From Alentia gelatinosa (Eukaryota; Annelida; Polychaeta; Phyllodocida; Polynoidae), in the NCBI GenBank assembly GCA_950022655.1, contig OX465580.1:100954797-101018796 (forward strand): DNA of 64,000 nt, read 5' to 3'. The position numbers were made by a program, and so were the translations under genes. A model generated the notes under the pieces. It worked only from the letters and a program-made list of their open reading frames with translations. It searched no databases and had not been told where the DNA came from. Below, piece after piece: positions 20,632 to 31,469 of this stretch (positions are counted from its first letter, which is position 1; every line of letters starts with the position of its first letter).

Positions 20632-20685
20632 TCAAAAGGACGTAACTATCCTACCGAGACGTAAAACTACACAAACAAACAATAG
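20632..20685 (+). repeat. Short 3'-tail repeat with GTCTC/GAGAC hairpin
   Basis: The sequence reads GTCTCAAAAGGACGTAAC, then CCGAGACGTAAAACTACAC and CAAACAAACAA. The same tail occurs at about 33872-33930 and 33938-33985. GTCTC and GAGAC can pair. It looks like the 3' end of a second LINE or SINE family inserted as a severely truncated copy. Confidence 0.6.
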
Positions 20686-20689
20686 GACT

Positions 20690-22130
20690 TTCTTTCATGT
20701 GCTTTAATGTGAAGTTGTTAGCCTCAAATTTATGCATGACCTCTAGACAGTCATGAGCTATTGCATCTGCACCCTTTGACATGAGTTTCCATTTGCAGTC
20801 TTGATTGCTGGAGCCATTAATGAGCTTATCCACAACTAAAAGCTTTGTATCTGCAGGGAAGTTTACTTGATGGTGGGCATCCATTAGTCTTGAATAATAA
20901 GCTGTAGTGTTCTCTAAGTCTAATTGAACAAATTGGATGTTAAACTATCCAAGCAAACATCCAGCCTCTGTTTGATACTGTAGAAGTCTTCCTTAGCTTC
21001 TCTAAAGATAGAAGTGTCGGTCAGACATGACTCCAGTACAGCGAGTATTCGGCCTGAAGTTGTGATGTCAGTATCTGGCACTTCATTCACCTGTGCATCC
21101 ACTATATTTTTGGTGCAGCCCACACCCCAAATGTATATGTAATTAATCTGGACATATTCTCCTCTGTCGTGGTCCACCCAAAATTCTCACTACATCTCTG
21201 TTCCATAGCTTGAATTGAGAATATGCTTCACTGGAATTCCAATCTATGGTTGATGCCAGTCTATGATAATTCTCAGCCATACTCAATAGACAGACACTGA
21301 CAGGGACTGGGCCCAACAGGTCTGCTGGGGTGGACAGCAATTACCAATCTGCTCACCCTCTTGGTCGCCTCGTCTCCTCATGGTGCAGACCGAATATGCT
21401 TGCACGCAAGCATAACAAAAGCGACCGGGTTGGGGAGTTAGCTCAGTGGTAAAGAGCACTGGACTTTGTTGATTGGAGTCCCACTGCAGCCACTTTTCTC
21501 CTTCACCCCAAGCAGTGGTACTGCTATATCAAAAGCCAATCCTTCTCATACCATGTCTATGTGGTGTGGGAAGTAAAAGAACTCTCACCTTGGTAAGTGT
21601 GGAGGGGTAAGATTTCAACCTGAATTCATCATGTAGATTTCATCACCACCCTAGTGGTGTAAAAGAACCTTGAGAAAGTCTGGTAAAGACCTATAATGGT
21701 TGACGGGATGATGAATCAAACCAAACAAACAAATGAATACCAGTTGTTGATCACTCTTTTTTAGCAAACTATCCACCTCTTTACTGTTCTTTATGCTAAG
21801 GTCTAATTGAAAAAAATTGGACGTTAAACTACCCAAACAAACAACCTTTAGGCTATCCTCCGGGTCAAAGGGTGAAGAAGACAAGAGTTTTATTAACTTC
21901 CTCATGGGCAGTAATGCCTGCCAAGGTTATGCTGCCAGTTTCGCATTAGCAAACGACTGGGAAGTGGGCTCTTCTTTGTTTGTATTATCTATTTCCAGTG
22001 TAGCGTTGGCTTCAGTAATGGCCCTCGGAGAATTTGCTGGAGCATCTTCTGTTTCTCTGTTTGACACTAAGAAGAGATCTAAGTCGTCTCTGTGCTGGTC
22101 TTGTAAATTTGCAGTATTTTTCTAGTTTGG
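20690..22130 (-). pseudogene. Broken retrotransposon gag-like gene
   Basis: From high to low coordinates the - strand reads NLQDQHRDDLDLFLVSNRET (about 22110), MRKLIKLLSSSPFDPED (about 21890), STIDWNSSEAYSQFKLWNRD (about 21260), INYIYIWGVGCTKN, FREAKEDFYSIKQRL (about 20980) and PADTKLLVVDKLINGSSNQD to LEVMHKFEANN (about 20720-20860). The order and composition resemble a retrotransposon capsid/gag protein. It is split by a SINE composite (about 21341-21733) and by short LINE-tail insertions near 20907-20960 and 21795-21840. Stop codons add to the damage. No protease or reverse transcriptase follows. The gag call is inference. Confidence 0.4.
21341..21733 (+). mobile_element. tRNA-derived SINE with upstream composite segment
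   Basis: From 21431 it reads GGGGAGTTAGCTCAGTGGTA (A box) with a partly deleted B-box region (GATTGGAGTCCC), then the SINE body and a tail CAAACCAAACAAACAAA. Before the head is the same GGTGCAGACCGAATATGC segment seen before the other SINEs. The A box is intact, so an internal RNA polymerase III promoter may be partly preserved. Confidence 0.7.
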
Positions 22131-22151
22131 GGAAGTCCAAATAACCACTTG

Positions 22152-22340
22152 TGCTGGTTGGTTGGTTGGTTCAGTTAACCATTACAGGTTCATACCAGAC
22201 TTTCTCAAAGGTTCTTTTATACCACAAGGGTGTTGATCGAATCTATGTAATAAATTTATGAGGAAATCTCACCCCAAACATTTACCATGGTGACACTTAC
22301 TTCCCAAACCACATAGACATGGTATGAGAAGGATGTAGCA
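22152..22340 (-). mobile_element. 5'-truncated SINE, antisense
   Basis: The inverted complement of the SINE body is present: CTACATCCTTCTCATACCAT at the right and GGTTAACTGAACCAACCAAC at the left on the - strand. The tRNA head is missing, the usual pattern for a 5'-truncated retroposed copy. Confidence 0.65.
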
Positions 22341-22950
22341 GCCCACTTGTTCTGGGTCAAAGGTAGTCTTGAGATCATTTTGGGTTTGGCCAAAATTCGT
22401 AGCGAAAAATGGCATTGGTTGCCAGTTTAGGGAATCATCCTTATTAGTTTCCTTGTCTTGGGCCGGGTATGTACTGTTGGATGTAACGGTAGATTTTTCT
22501 TTTCTTTCGCTCTAGTCTTCATTTTTTTATTCGAAGGAGTTCTTCTGCATCGGGGGGGGGGGGGGGGTAGACCGAGTCAAAGAGTGCATTGGAAGCGTGT
22601 CTCAACTCTTGTCATGCTTGCGGGCAGCTATTTTGGATTGTTCCGCATTACTCGTTTGCGCACATGGTATTTGTACAAGTTAAAAATTGTAAGCCACTGA
22701 ACATCTAATAAGACTGTATCTATTTTACTTTTCTTTTCATTCATAAAGGTTTCAGTCAATTTACTATGGCATTAATATATCGGTTACTGCTCTATGTTGT
22801 CAATAAAGTATAACATCCTCTGTTTGTTCTGTTAGATATAGCAAACTGCAGATTTACTATTTCCAGTACCGGTCGTCTATTTACCTGTTGTGTTTTTGTC
22901 CTCAGTATATGCTATTTGAAAGAGTGTGAGATGCGTTGAAGCCTAAACTC

Positions 22951-24581
22951 ATGGAGGAAAAGCATAACACTGTTTTTCAAACTTTTCAGATTCATGAAAT
23001 TGTAGGAAAACCTCTTGACTGTGAGGAGGTTTTATGCGTACGTGGGCTATATGATTATTACCACTACAAGTGTGATGGCTTAGATGATAGGGTGAGTTTG
23101 ATAGCGAACTGATTGATTATTGTTTCAACACAAATCCTTTTGAGTCTACACATTGTAACCAACAGAACCAGGCATCCACAACATTTCTGGACCTTCACTG
23201 TTATGTATTCGTAAATAGAAATCGCACATGATTTAATAGCTTAGATATCCATTCAGTGTTTTTACCAATGCCAGTGTGTCTAGTAATTATCTATGCACAT
23301 TACTTTTCTCATTACTCCATAGGGTTGGGGATGTGGTTACCGGACACTACAGACATTGTGTTCATGGGTCCGTTACCAGTACATTCACAATGGAAAACCT
23401 TCTGTTTCTGTGCCTGGGCTGCCAGAAATTCAAAAGGCATTAGTATCAATGTCAGATAAGCCTGCGTCGTTTCAAGGATCACGGGACTGGATTGGAAGTG
23501 TTGAAGTTGGTCTCTGTCTGGATTTTTTCTATAATGTGAGTAGAATAAGGTGAAATCAGTTAGAATCATAACAATTGCTCATTAACTGATACAGCTAAAG
23601 ACAAAGCATTTATATCTATTTATAACCTAGAAATACAAATAAGCCACTTCGAATTGTTTCTTCTGACATGATATGAAATCTGAGTAAGGGGATGTTTGTA
23701 TAACCATATAATCAATGTTCTGAAGATGTAGACCTTAGGGACTAAGATTTTTGATAAGATATAGTCGTGAAGAGTAAGATGCCAGATTAACTAGGCAGCA
23801 TACCCTGTTATTCCAACAGGATATGCAAGTGGAAGTAAAGGAAAACAAAGTAAGTCTATTTGAACAAATTGGACGTTAAACTATCTAAACAAAAAACCTG
23901 ATTAAAGATATGATGTTACTAGTTTAAGAATCATATTCATCATATAAGAGACTATCCTTCATTTGTTTGGCAGAGGCACTTATTTTGGGATATATTTGAA
24001 TAAATGAATTTTTTTTCCAAGACAGGTTCCTTGCAGAATTTTGCACATCTCATCTGGTAACAAGTTGAACGAACATGCAGAAGATTTTACGAAACATTTT
24101 AGAGAAAAAGGATCCCCTTTGATGATGGGTGGCGATAATGATGCTTCCTCCAAAGGTATCCTGGGAATTGCAAGGATCAAATCAAGCTACTCCTTATTAA
24201 TCTTGGTTTGTATCGTACTGACAATATGTATTTTATTAAAATAAATTTGTCAACATCTGTTCATTGAAGGTTAATCGAATGACCGTTAAGATTACTGTCC
24301 TGAATATTTTAATTGCCATGGATTATTTCATGGATTAAGAACCAAGTTCAAATCAGTTTTCTATACTTATCAGTTATGTGGTCAGCGAATTTATTGATTC
24401 TTTACTTTGTATAAACATTGATACATTTTATTTCCTTTCTTTCTAGGATCCTCATTATGTAGGACCATGTCCTGATGGAAAGCTCCTCAAGGAGAAAAAT
24501 ATGCTGTTCTGGTGCCCAATCGAATCTTTTATGTCCAATTCCTTTTACAATATTTGCCTGCCACAATTAATATCAAATTGA
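22951..24581 (+). CDS. UFM1-specific protease (UFSP1-type)
   Basis: A cysteine protease of peptidase family C78 that matures the ubiquitin-like modifier UFM1 and can remove it from targets. Exons: 22951-23091, 23323-23535, 24026-24205, 24447-24581; every junction is GT-AG and phase 0, giving 222 residues, close to the length of mammalian UFSP1. Residues 28-47 include [16 protein letters not shown]. The catalytic Cys is residue 51 in [15 protein letters not shown]. Later come [28 protein letters not shown] and [17 protein letters not shown]. The catalytic Asp and His are residues 179 and 181 in DPHY. It ends [12 protein letters not shown]. The ATG at 22951 gives a continuous open exon. The long N-terminal part of UFSP2 is absent, favouring UFSP1. 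Introns 2 and 3 are AT-rich; intron 2 holds a LINE 3' end. No damage is visible. Confidence 0.93.
23747..23897 (+). mobile_element. Truncated LINE 3' end in UFSP1 intron 2
   Basis: The sequence from TTTTTGATAAGATATAG through GAGTAAGATGCC to TTGGACGTTAAACTATC closely matches the 3' end of the LINE fragment at about 41557-41707. This shows a strongly 5'-truncated copy and defines the LINE's 3' UTR and tail. Confidence 0.7.
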
Positions 24582-25112
24582 TATAAGCATATTAGCATAA
24601 ATATGGGTAACTCTACTTGCTGTCATGTATGAATATATATATATATATTTTTCCAGAGTTTCATCTCTTTATTGTCGCCATAAATAGCAAATAACATCAA
24701 ATTGATACATGATTATGATTTAAGATCTTATGAATTAAATAATCGGTTTTTTTTTAAAATGAAATGAACCAATAGTTGATTCATGAATATGAGGAAGATG
24801 TTGCTTTGTGTGTTCCTTCCGGTCCTATTCCCTTTACAAACAAACAAACGACCACATCGATAAAAAGAATTCCTGGGCTCTGTGTTTGTGCTGTGACACA
24901 CTGTAATTTAGTGCTGTGATAAAGGACAGTCTGTAGCGTCCGGTGTGTTTGATAGTACATACGTTTTATGGTTGTTTCTAGACCTGAATCTCCTGATTCC
25001 AAATCTGATTCATGCCTGTTTGTATCGGCTTAGCATTTTGAGTTATAACCATTTGAAAATAAAAATGAAATTGATCCTATACAAATTAAAGAATTGTGTC
25101 TATGGTACACTC
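24582..25112. other. Intergenic, no gene recognised
   Basis: AT-rich DNA between the UFSP1 stop and the Mag-like element, with an (AT)n run at about 24634-24648. No canonical AATAAA stands out shortly after the UFSP1 stop. Confidence 0.4.
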
Positions 25113-25235
25113 TGTTATGCTTCATTAATGACGTATTCTAGTGCTGTAGTTACTCAGGCTTTTATTGACAGAGTCAACCGGAAGTGAGTATCCCCGACGG
25201 CGGTGTCTCACGACAATATGTATCAAAACATTACA
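25113..25235 (-). repeat. 3' LTR (123 bp) of Mag-like element
   Basis: It differs from the 30036-30158 copy at five single positions. On the - strand a purine-rich tract (AAGAAAAAAGGAAGA, ending at 25236) sits directly before it. Confidence 0.92.
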
Positions 25236-25560
25236 TCTTCCTTTTTTCTTTTCTTTTATAAAGAAGACAAATGACTATATGATAATACAACACCATGTCT
25301 GAAAATATGTATGAGTATATTATTATGAGTGTCTTTTGATTTAGCTCTGAGATTGATACTTGTAAGATTCTCAGAGTCTTTGGTATATTGCGCCCTCTTA
25401 TGGGTTGACTGATTATTGAATAAAAAAAATTTTTTTTTAATATTTATAGCAATGACATTTATGAAGTCCTTGGGCATTTTAAATGCTGAAAAGGAGAAAA
25501 ACACAACTGGCAAATGATAATGACAGTGTTCACAGATTTTACAGATCTAAAGATCAAATT

Positions 25561-26622
25561 TCACAGATCTAGTCTTTGCACTGGCTTGGATTCCCTGCCG
25601 CTCCGAGTTTTTGTTGTTACTGGTGGCACTGCCATCACTGGAGTAGTTGCAGACCTTCTCGTAGCTCTCCGCTTGGGAGTTGGCACTGGTACTGGTGGCG
25701 GCTCCAACTGAGGTGGAGGTCTGATGGCGACAGGCGTTGTTGGTTGCGGTACAGGTAGTGGTACCGATACTGGTGGCGGCACTGGCTCAGCAGGCTGCAG
25801 TGTTGCAGGTGGTGGCACTGGCTGCTGTACAGGTGGCTGGGTGGGTTTCGGCAGCGGCTGGCCGACAGGTGGTACTGGCATATGTAGGGGAACTGTGGCT
25901 TCGGGGCTTGCTCTTAACTTGAGCTGACTGCGATTGCGTCTGTATTTCCTACCCCGACACTCGACTACATATGACCTCGGCATGTTGTGATGGGACACCA
26001 CGGTTCCTGGTACCCACTGCTTGGTTCCTGGCAGTGGTGCCATACGGATGGGGTCTCCTGGCTTGAGAACATAGTTAGGCTTAGCAGCTCGCTTGTCGTA
26101 GTGTGCCTTTTGTTTGTCCATGTCAGCATCCAGCAGTCGACAGACCTTGTCAACATCGTATGACTTTGGTATCAGGAGGCTCCTTGCTGCTGGCAGCTTG
26201 TTTCTGGGTCGGCGGGACATGATCAGCTGCACTAGTGATAGGTCGCAACTATCCAGTGGTGTTGACCTATAGTCCAGTAGGGCTAACTGTTTATCTCCTG
26301 CCTTCTCCCACAGACGTTTGTCTGTCTGTACAGCGCGTTCCGCAGCTCCATTTGACTGTGGAAAATGTGGTGACAATGTCACATGCTCAATGCGCCAGTC
26401 CTCACAGAATGAGTTGAACTCTCGAGAGGAGCATTGGGGTCCGTTATCACTGCGTTGACGGCGGGGGATGCCGTGCCTAGCAAACTGGGCCTTTAACATG
26501 TTGACTGTAGCAGCACTTGTCAGATTTTGCAGCGGGTCTACTTCTATGAACTTCGAAAAGTAGTCTACTACCAGCAGGTAGTGCTGGCCTTTCCACTCGA
26601 AAAGGTCTGCCCCAACCTCCAA
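25561..26622 (-). pseudogene. Mag-like integrase core and Pro-rich tail
   Basis: A 353-codon frame with the integrase catalytic core: GADLFEWKGQHYLLVVDYFS (first Asp), RSDNGPQC (second Asp) and NGAAERAVQ (Glu). A C-terminal domain follows (PLPGTKQWVPGTVVSHHNMP). The last hundred or so residues are Pro/Val/Gln-rich (PPVQQPVPPPATLQPAEPVP). The frame itself is intact but cut off from upstream Pol by the stop at 26716. Confidence 0.85.
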
Positions 26623-26715
26623 CCATGGGCCTTCCGATGTCTTGGTAGGGCGGAGAGGCTCCTTCTCGTTCTGATTACCGAAACTGTTACAAATGTCACA
26701 ATCTCCTACTAAGTC

Positions 26716-27631
26716 CTATATCTGTGCTGACATAAGTGGCCAGTATAGGGTCTCCCTGGCCCTCTTCTTGCACTTGGCAACCCCTAAGTGCGACTCGTGG
26801 ACTTGTTCCAGCAAGGATCCTCTCATGCTGGGTGGAACTACGATCCTCATTCCCTTGTATATAACTCCGTCATATACAGAGAGTTCGTCTCGGACTGTCC
26901 AGTATTGTCTGATGGAATGTGGAACTTGCTCCTTGGTGTCGGGCCACCCTTTTAGGATTATCGCGTGGAGCTCGTTTAACTCGGCAGCTGTACTTCTCTG
27001 AAACTCAGCGTACCTCACTGGCACAACTGCGATGTAATCAACCATGTTAACTAGTTCCAATTCCTGGTCCTCTTTGGCATGTTCATGTCCTGGAAGGTTT
27101 GCTCGGCTAAGCGCATCACCCACCGGAATCTCTTTTCCTGGTTTGTATACTAACTCAAAGCTGTACGGCTGTAGCTTGAACAGCATACTTTGCAGTCGCA
27201 TCAGAGCTGACAGCAAAGGCTTATGGCAGATGGCTTGTAACGGCTTGTGGGCTGACTCGACATCGAATTCTCGTCCAAACACTTAGTGATGAAACTTTCT
27301 GACTGAGTGAACCACAGCTAGCATCTTTTTCTCTATTTGGGTATACCGCTATTTGCAACAAGACCGCTCCCAGCGCGAACGAACTCGCGTCACACTGTAT
27401 GCGCAGCTTTTTTGAGGGGTCGTAGTAGGCTAGGACAGGCGCTTCTGTCACCATCTTCCGGAGACGATCGAAACTGTTCTGCTGCTCCTTCCCCCAGAAG
27501 AAATCACACTCCTTCTTCGTAGCCTGCCGCAGCGGCTCGTCGACAGAGCTCATATCTGGCAAGAACTTGCTGAGATATCCGATGAACCCTAGGAAGCGCC
27601 GTACGTCTTCCTTGGACTTAGGTGTTGGCAT
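26716..27631 (-). pseudogene. Mag-like RNase H and integrase N-terminus, broken
   Basis: One frame (27631-27221) carries FLGFIGYLSKFLPDMSSVDE and the RNase H start LRIQCDASSFALGAVLLQ, then shifts after a small deletion. Another (27282-26716) resumes with VFGREFDVESAHKPLQAICH, a chromodomain-free linker and the HHCC zinc site (HESHLG ... CDIC). An in-frame TAA replaces an expected Tyr near 27285 and a TAG lies at 26716-26718. The breaks rule out a functional polyprotein. Confidence 0.8.
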
Positions 27632-27645
27632 TTCTCAAACGGCTT

Positions 27646-29433
27646 TCACTTTCTCGGATCCGGCTTGAGGCCCTTGTCGGTGACTAAGTGCCCAACGTAC
27701 TTGACGATGGATCTCCGGATCTGACATTTATCGAACTTGAGGCGCAAGTAGAAGGATGTGGCTCTCTCCACAACTTGCCTCATGATGGCGTCATGTTCCT
27801 CTAGGGTTTCAGCTGCCACCAGAATGTCGTCCATGATAGCTCTGCATCCGGGTATGCCTTCTAGCATTGAGTCCATGATTCGTTGGTAGATTTCCGGTGC
27901 CGATTTCACTCCGAACGGGAATCGGAGCCAGCTGTATCGTCCTACCAGGGTGTTAAATGTGGTGAGGAGAGAAGATTCGTAATCGAGCCCTATCTGCAGA
28001 TACCCTGATTTCGCGTCAATTACTGAAAAGTACTTGCTGCCAGGCATTGATGCTACTACCTCTTCCACCGTGGGAATAGGATAATGCTCTCTGCAGATCG
28101 CACGGTTCAAGTCTCGTGGGTCTATGCACAAGTGCAGCTTCTCCTTCTTCACTACTACTACCATGGAACTGACCCAATCTGTTGGCTCGGTCACTTTTAT
28201 GATGTGCTCCTCGGCCTCCATCTCGTTTAGTTTATCGACGATCTTGGGGATGAGGGCGACCGGCTGTCTACATGGACCATGTACTACGGGCGGGACTGTT
28301 GGATCGATTCGGAGTGAGTAGATACCTGGCATCGTGCCGGTTAACTTCTTCAACTCTGGATAGCGGTCTAGCGCACTGCTGTCGACTTTGTGGATTCTCT
28401 CTATAAGTCCTAAGTCTCTGCTAGCGTTACCAGACAGCAACGGTCTCTGCTCCATGTCGACCACATAGAATTTGACCAGGGCTGACCTCTTCTTCCAGGT
28501 AGCTCTGAGGGTTACACGGCCTAACACTTTTATTGGGTGTTTCGTATACGATTGAAAACGATGATCAGTTTTCTGGAGATCACTGGTTACTCCGTACTTC
28601 TGAAGCGCTGAGTAGGGTAGGAGTGACTGGGCTGCTCCGGTATCAATCTGTACTTCCACGGGCTTGCCTTCAATATTACCAGTCTCCCACCAGTTGCTGC
28701 TTACTCTGCCAATCGCAGTTATCATATGAGCAGGCGAGTAGTCGTCTTCCTCATAGTCGTATTCATGGTCACTGTACTGTGCTGGGTCTATGGCATGTGC
28801 CACTTTACTCCGACACTTGCTCGCATAGTGTCCTAGCTTCTTGCATTTGTGACACTTTGTGAATTTTGCACGACAATCGTCCCGACTATGGCCAGGCGTC
28901 TCTCCGCAGCGCTGACACCTCGACTGGCTTGACTTTTTGTTTGATTTCTTCTTCATACCCTTGTCGTTTCTTGATGACTGAAATGACGACTTGCTGTCAT
29001 CACGTCGCTCACGTTGCTTCTGGGAGCGGTAAGTACCATGTACTTTACTATCTTCCCCGTCACCAACTACACAGCATGAGTCCTTGGCAACTTCAAAGTC
29101 CTGACCTATTTTGACAGCTCGTTCCTTTGTCAGCTCATCCCCAGCTTCAAAGCATCTCTCCATTACCATTGGATGACGTGATCTGAGTACTATAGCATCA
29201 CGGATCATACAGTCTTACTCCCGAAAGTCACAGTCTTTCGCTAGTTTTGTCAGCGCTGTGACAAAATCGTCAAACCGCTCTGTCTCGCCTTGCTTCCTTC
29301 TGTTGAAAATTACAGTTGCTCTGATCACATTGCGTTTTGGTTTTACATACATCTCAAACTTCTCCCACACATTAGCAAGGACGTCTGCTGGGACTATCTG
29401 TGCTGCTCCTTGACCTTGTGGATCAGGGTACAC
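27646..29433 (-). pseudogene. Mag-like gag, protease and RT part, broken
   Basis: The frame starts in gag (VWEKFEMYVKPKRNVIRATV, FDDFVTALTKLAKDCDF), hits an in-frame TAA at 29215-29217, and resumes at once with MIRDAIVLRSRHPMVMERC. Two CCHC knuckles follow (CQRCGETPGHSRDDC and CHKCKKLGHYASKC), then a protease (VQIDTGAAQSLLPYSAL) and reverse transcriptase (YFSVIDAKSGYLQI, FPFGVKSAPEIYQRIM). The catalytic block reads IMDDILVA, so the first position is Met rather than Tyr or Val. The frame ends at 27646 by a one-base shift inside the RT connection. The 5' part of gag toward 30020 is not recognisable, and (CA)-rich runs lie there (about 29680-29840). Confidence 0.85.
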
Positions 29434-30024
29434 GAAGGTGGAATGTATTTCCCGACCTTTATCACCGACAAAGGTAAGCTATCTTGACCTTGTCTGTCTT
29501 CCTGTCTAGGGGACCCGCAAAGTAGTATTCTGCATGACTCTTGAAGTGTTTGAACTCCTTATGCAGGTCTGAAACTCCCCAGTTCATTCGTGGTTTATCA
29601 AAACTCGTCCTTACTCATGTTAGCTAAATGTAGTCACACCGCTATGCTCTTCTTATACACTCAGGGCTTGCTCCTATACACACACACAGGGCTGGCTCCT
29701 ACACAGTGACACACACAGGGCTGTTGCTGGCACACACTACAGTTGCAGTCTATGGCACTTACACTGACAGTCTCTTGACACTACTTGGAATTGAACTTGG
29801 TACTTGTATTCACCTGGTTACTCACACACACACACACACAGCACTGTTGATACTACTAACAGCTGTTGACATTACTCACTACTGACAGTGACACTGGGCT
29901 TGTGTTGTTGTTGGTTGCTCTCACTACATCACTGAATTGTTCATCACTGTGGGAATTTGGGCATTTCTCCTTTCTCCACAATACATAGCAAAAGTTCCTT
30001 ATCTTACCTTATTGGTAGAGCACT

Positions 30025-30035
30025 TTCTGACACCA
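30025..30035 (-). other. Primer-binding site, probably tRNA-Leu
   Basis: The + strand TTCTGACACCA abuts the 5' LTR and equals the 3' end of an animal tRNA-Leu(CAG/CAA type). The match continues imperfectly, with one extra base, into CACTT. Confidence 0.6.
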
Positions 30036-30158
30036 TGTTATGCTTCATTAATGATGTATTCTAGTCCTGTAGTTACTCAGGCTTTTATTGACAGAGTCAA
30101 CAGGAAGTGTGTATCGCCGACGGCGGTGTCTCACGACAATATGTATCAAAACATTACA
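30036..30158 (-). repeat. 5' LTR (123 bp) of Mag-like element
   Basis: The copy next to the primer-binding site. 123 bp is very short for an LTR, yet both ends, the target duplication and the adjacent primer site agree on its bounds. Confidence 0.92.
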
Positions 30159-30235
30159 CACTCTGTCAAATTTATGATTGTTTAGTCCTTCTCAGTTTAC
30201 TAAGCATAGAGTTGAGTAATGATAATGTGTTGCTG

Positions 30236-30500
30236 TCAGCCGGCTTAATCTGTAGCCAATTACAGGGAGCAGTTTCATAGTTGTCAGCTTGTGTCAATGG
30301 TTTGCGGCACAGCCATTCAGTGAGGCAGTACTATAAAACGGTCATAGGGTCCCACTGCTACAAGCAGACCAAAGTTGAGTTAAATATACCTTTCCAGAAA
30401 CAGATAGGGTCAACCAATGAGTGCCAGCGATCCCTCTGCTGGTTGAACAATGACATCACAGACAAGAATATGCACAAATACCTTCAAACCCGTGCAGAAA
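30236..30500 (+). repeat. Dispersed repeat around GTAGCCAATTACAGGGAGCAG
   Basis: The stretch GTAGCCAATTACAGGGAGCA recurs at about 32051. The following AGGGTCCCACTGCTACAAGC segment recurs at about 31346 and 33808. These are parts of one transposon family present in several broken copies; no protein family was assigned. Confidence 0.5.
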
Positions 30501-31233
30501 TGGTACAAACAAGACAGAAAGACAAGAGTCCTTCCATAAATATGTTAATTCCCTCTCCAGTACAACTCTGATGCAGAAAGTGTAGAAGGAAGTAAAGAAA
30601 CTAAACGGAGGCACCTTAGCTACTGTTCACTGTCTTTTGAGTGGTTGGGAGATATTAGAAGTAAACAAGGATATTTCAAATGCCCTTGCAAACCACTTCA
30701 GCAAAGTCTCATCATCAAACAACTGATCAAACACCTTCCTAAAGCATAAAGGGAGGGAGGAGGCAGGGAGTCTTGACTTTATCTTCAATAACAGGGAAAC
30801 CTATAATAGGCTTTCCACCATGGATAGGTTTGCTATCCATAGCAATAAACCAATTTGTTCAACCTCCTTGTCACCTCACCTCTTTGTGGTGCAGACCGGA
30901 TATGCTTGCACGCAAGCATAAGTAAAGCGACTGGGGTGAGGAATTAGCTCAGTGGTAAAGAGCACTGGACTTGTAATCACAAGGTTGTCAGACTTTGTTG
31001 ATTCAAGTCCCACTGCAGCCACTTTTCTCCTTGACCCCCAGCAGTGGTAGATTTACTGCTATATAAAAGGCCAATCCTTCTCATACCATGTCTATGTGGT
31101 GTGAGAAGTAAAATAACTCACCTTGGTAAATGTGTAGGGGTGAGATTTCTACCTACATTTATCTCATAGATTCGGTCAAACCCAAAGTCAGTCTAATTGA
31201 ACAAATTGGACGTTAAACTACCCAAACAAACAA
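30501..31233 (+). mobile_element. LINE-SINE composite, copy 2
   Basis: Nearly the same as 19381-20100, including the same UAG in the LINE frame and the same junction to the SINE (head at about 30935). The 3' tail differs: instead of the tail at 20060-20151 it ends with TCTAATTGAACAAATTGG and TTAAACTACCCAAACAAACA, the tail of the LINE at 41660. Confidence 0.75.
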
Positions 31234-31469
31234 GGTGAACCATAGAACAAAGAGCTGCATATCATTGCTTGTAGTACAATGGAGTGTTGTGTCAATGGTC
31301 TGTGGCACAGCCCTTCAGTGAGGCAGCACTATAAAATGGGCATAGGGTCCCACTGCTACAAGCTTTACTCTCAAGCAACAAAGAAAAGCAGGGATAAGAA
31401 CATTAAATGTGCAACGTCCATATCCAGTGTTCTCAGCCATGCTGAAAAGAAGGAAATTCTGAAGTTTTC

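Larger units (their letters stand above)
25113..30158 (-). mobile_element. Decayed Mag-like Ty3/gypsy retrotransposon
   Basis: A 5046-bp antisense element with two short 123-bp LTRs (25113-25235 and 30036-30158) that start TGTAATG and end ATAACA on the - strand. CACTC flanks both ends as a 5-bp target duplication (25108-25112 and 30159-30163). The LTRs differ at 5 of 123 positions, so it is older than the element at 2309. Coding order is gag, CCHC knuckles, protease, RT, RNase H, integrase, consistent with one original Gag-Pol frame. Several stops and frameshifts disable it. The integrase motif and short LTRs suggest the Mag clade, which includes bivalve Steamer-like elements; clade placement is inference. 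Confidence 0.93.
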
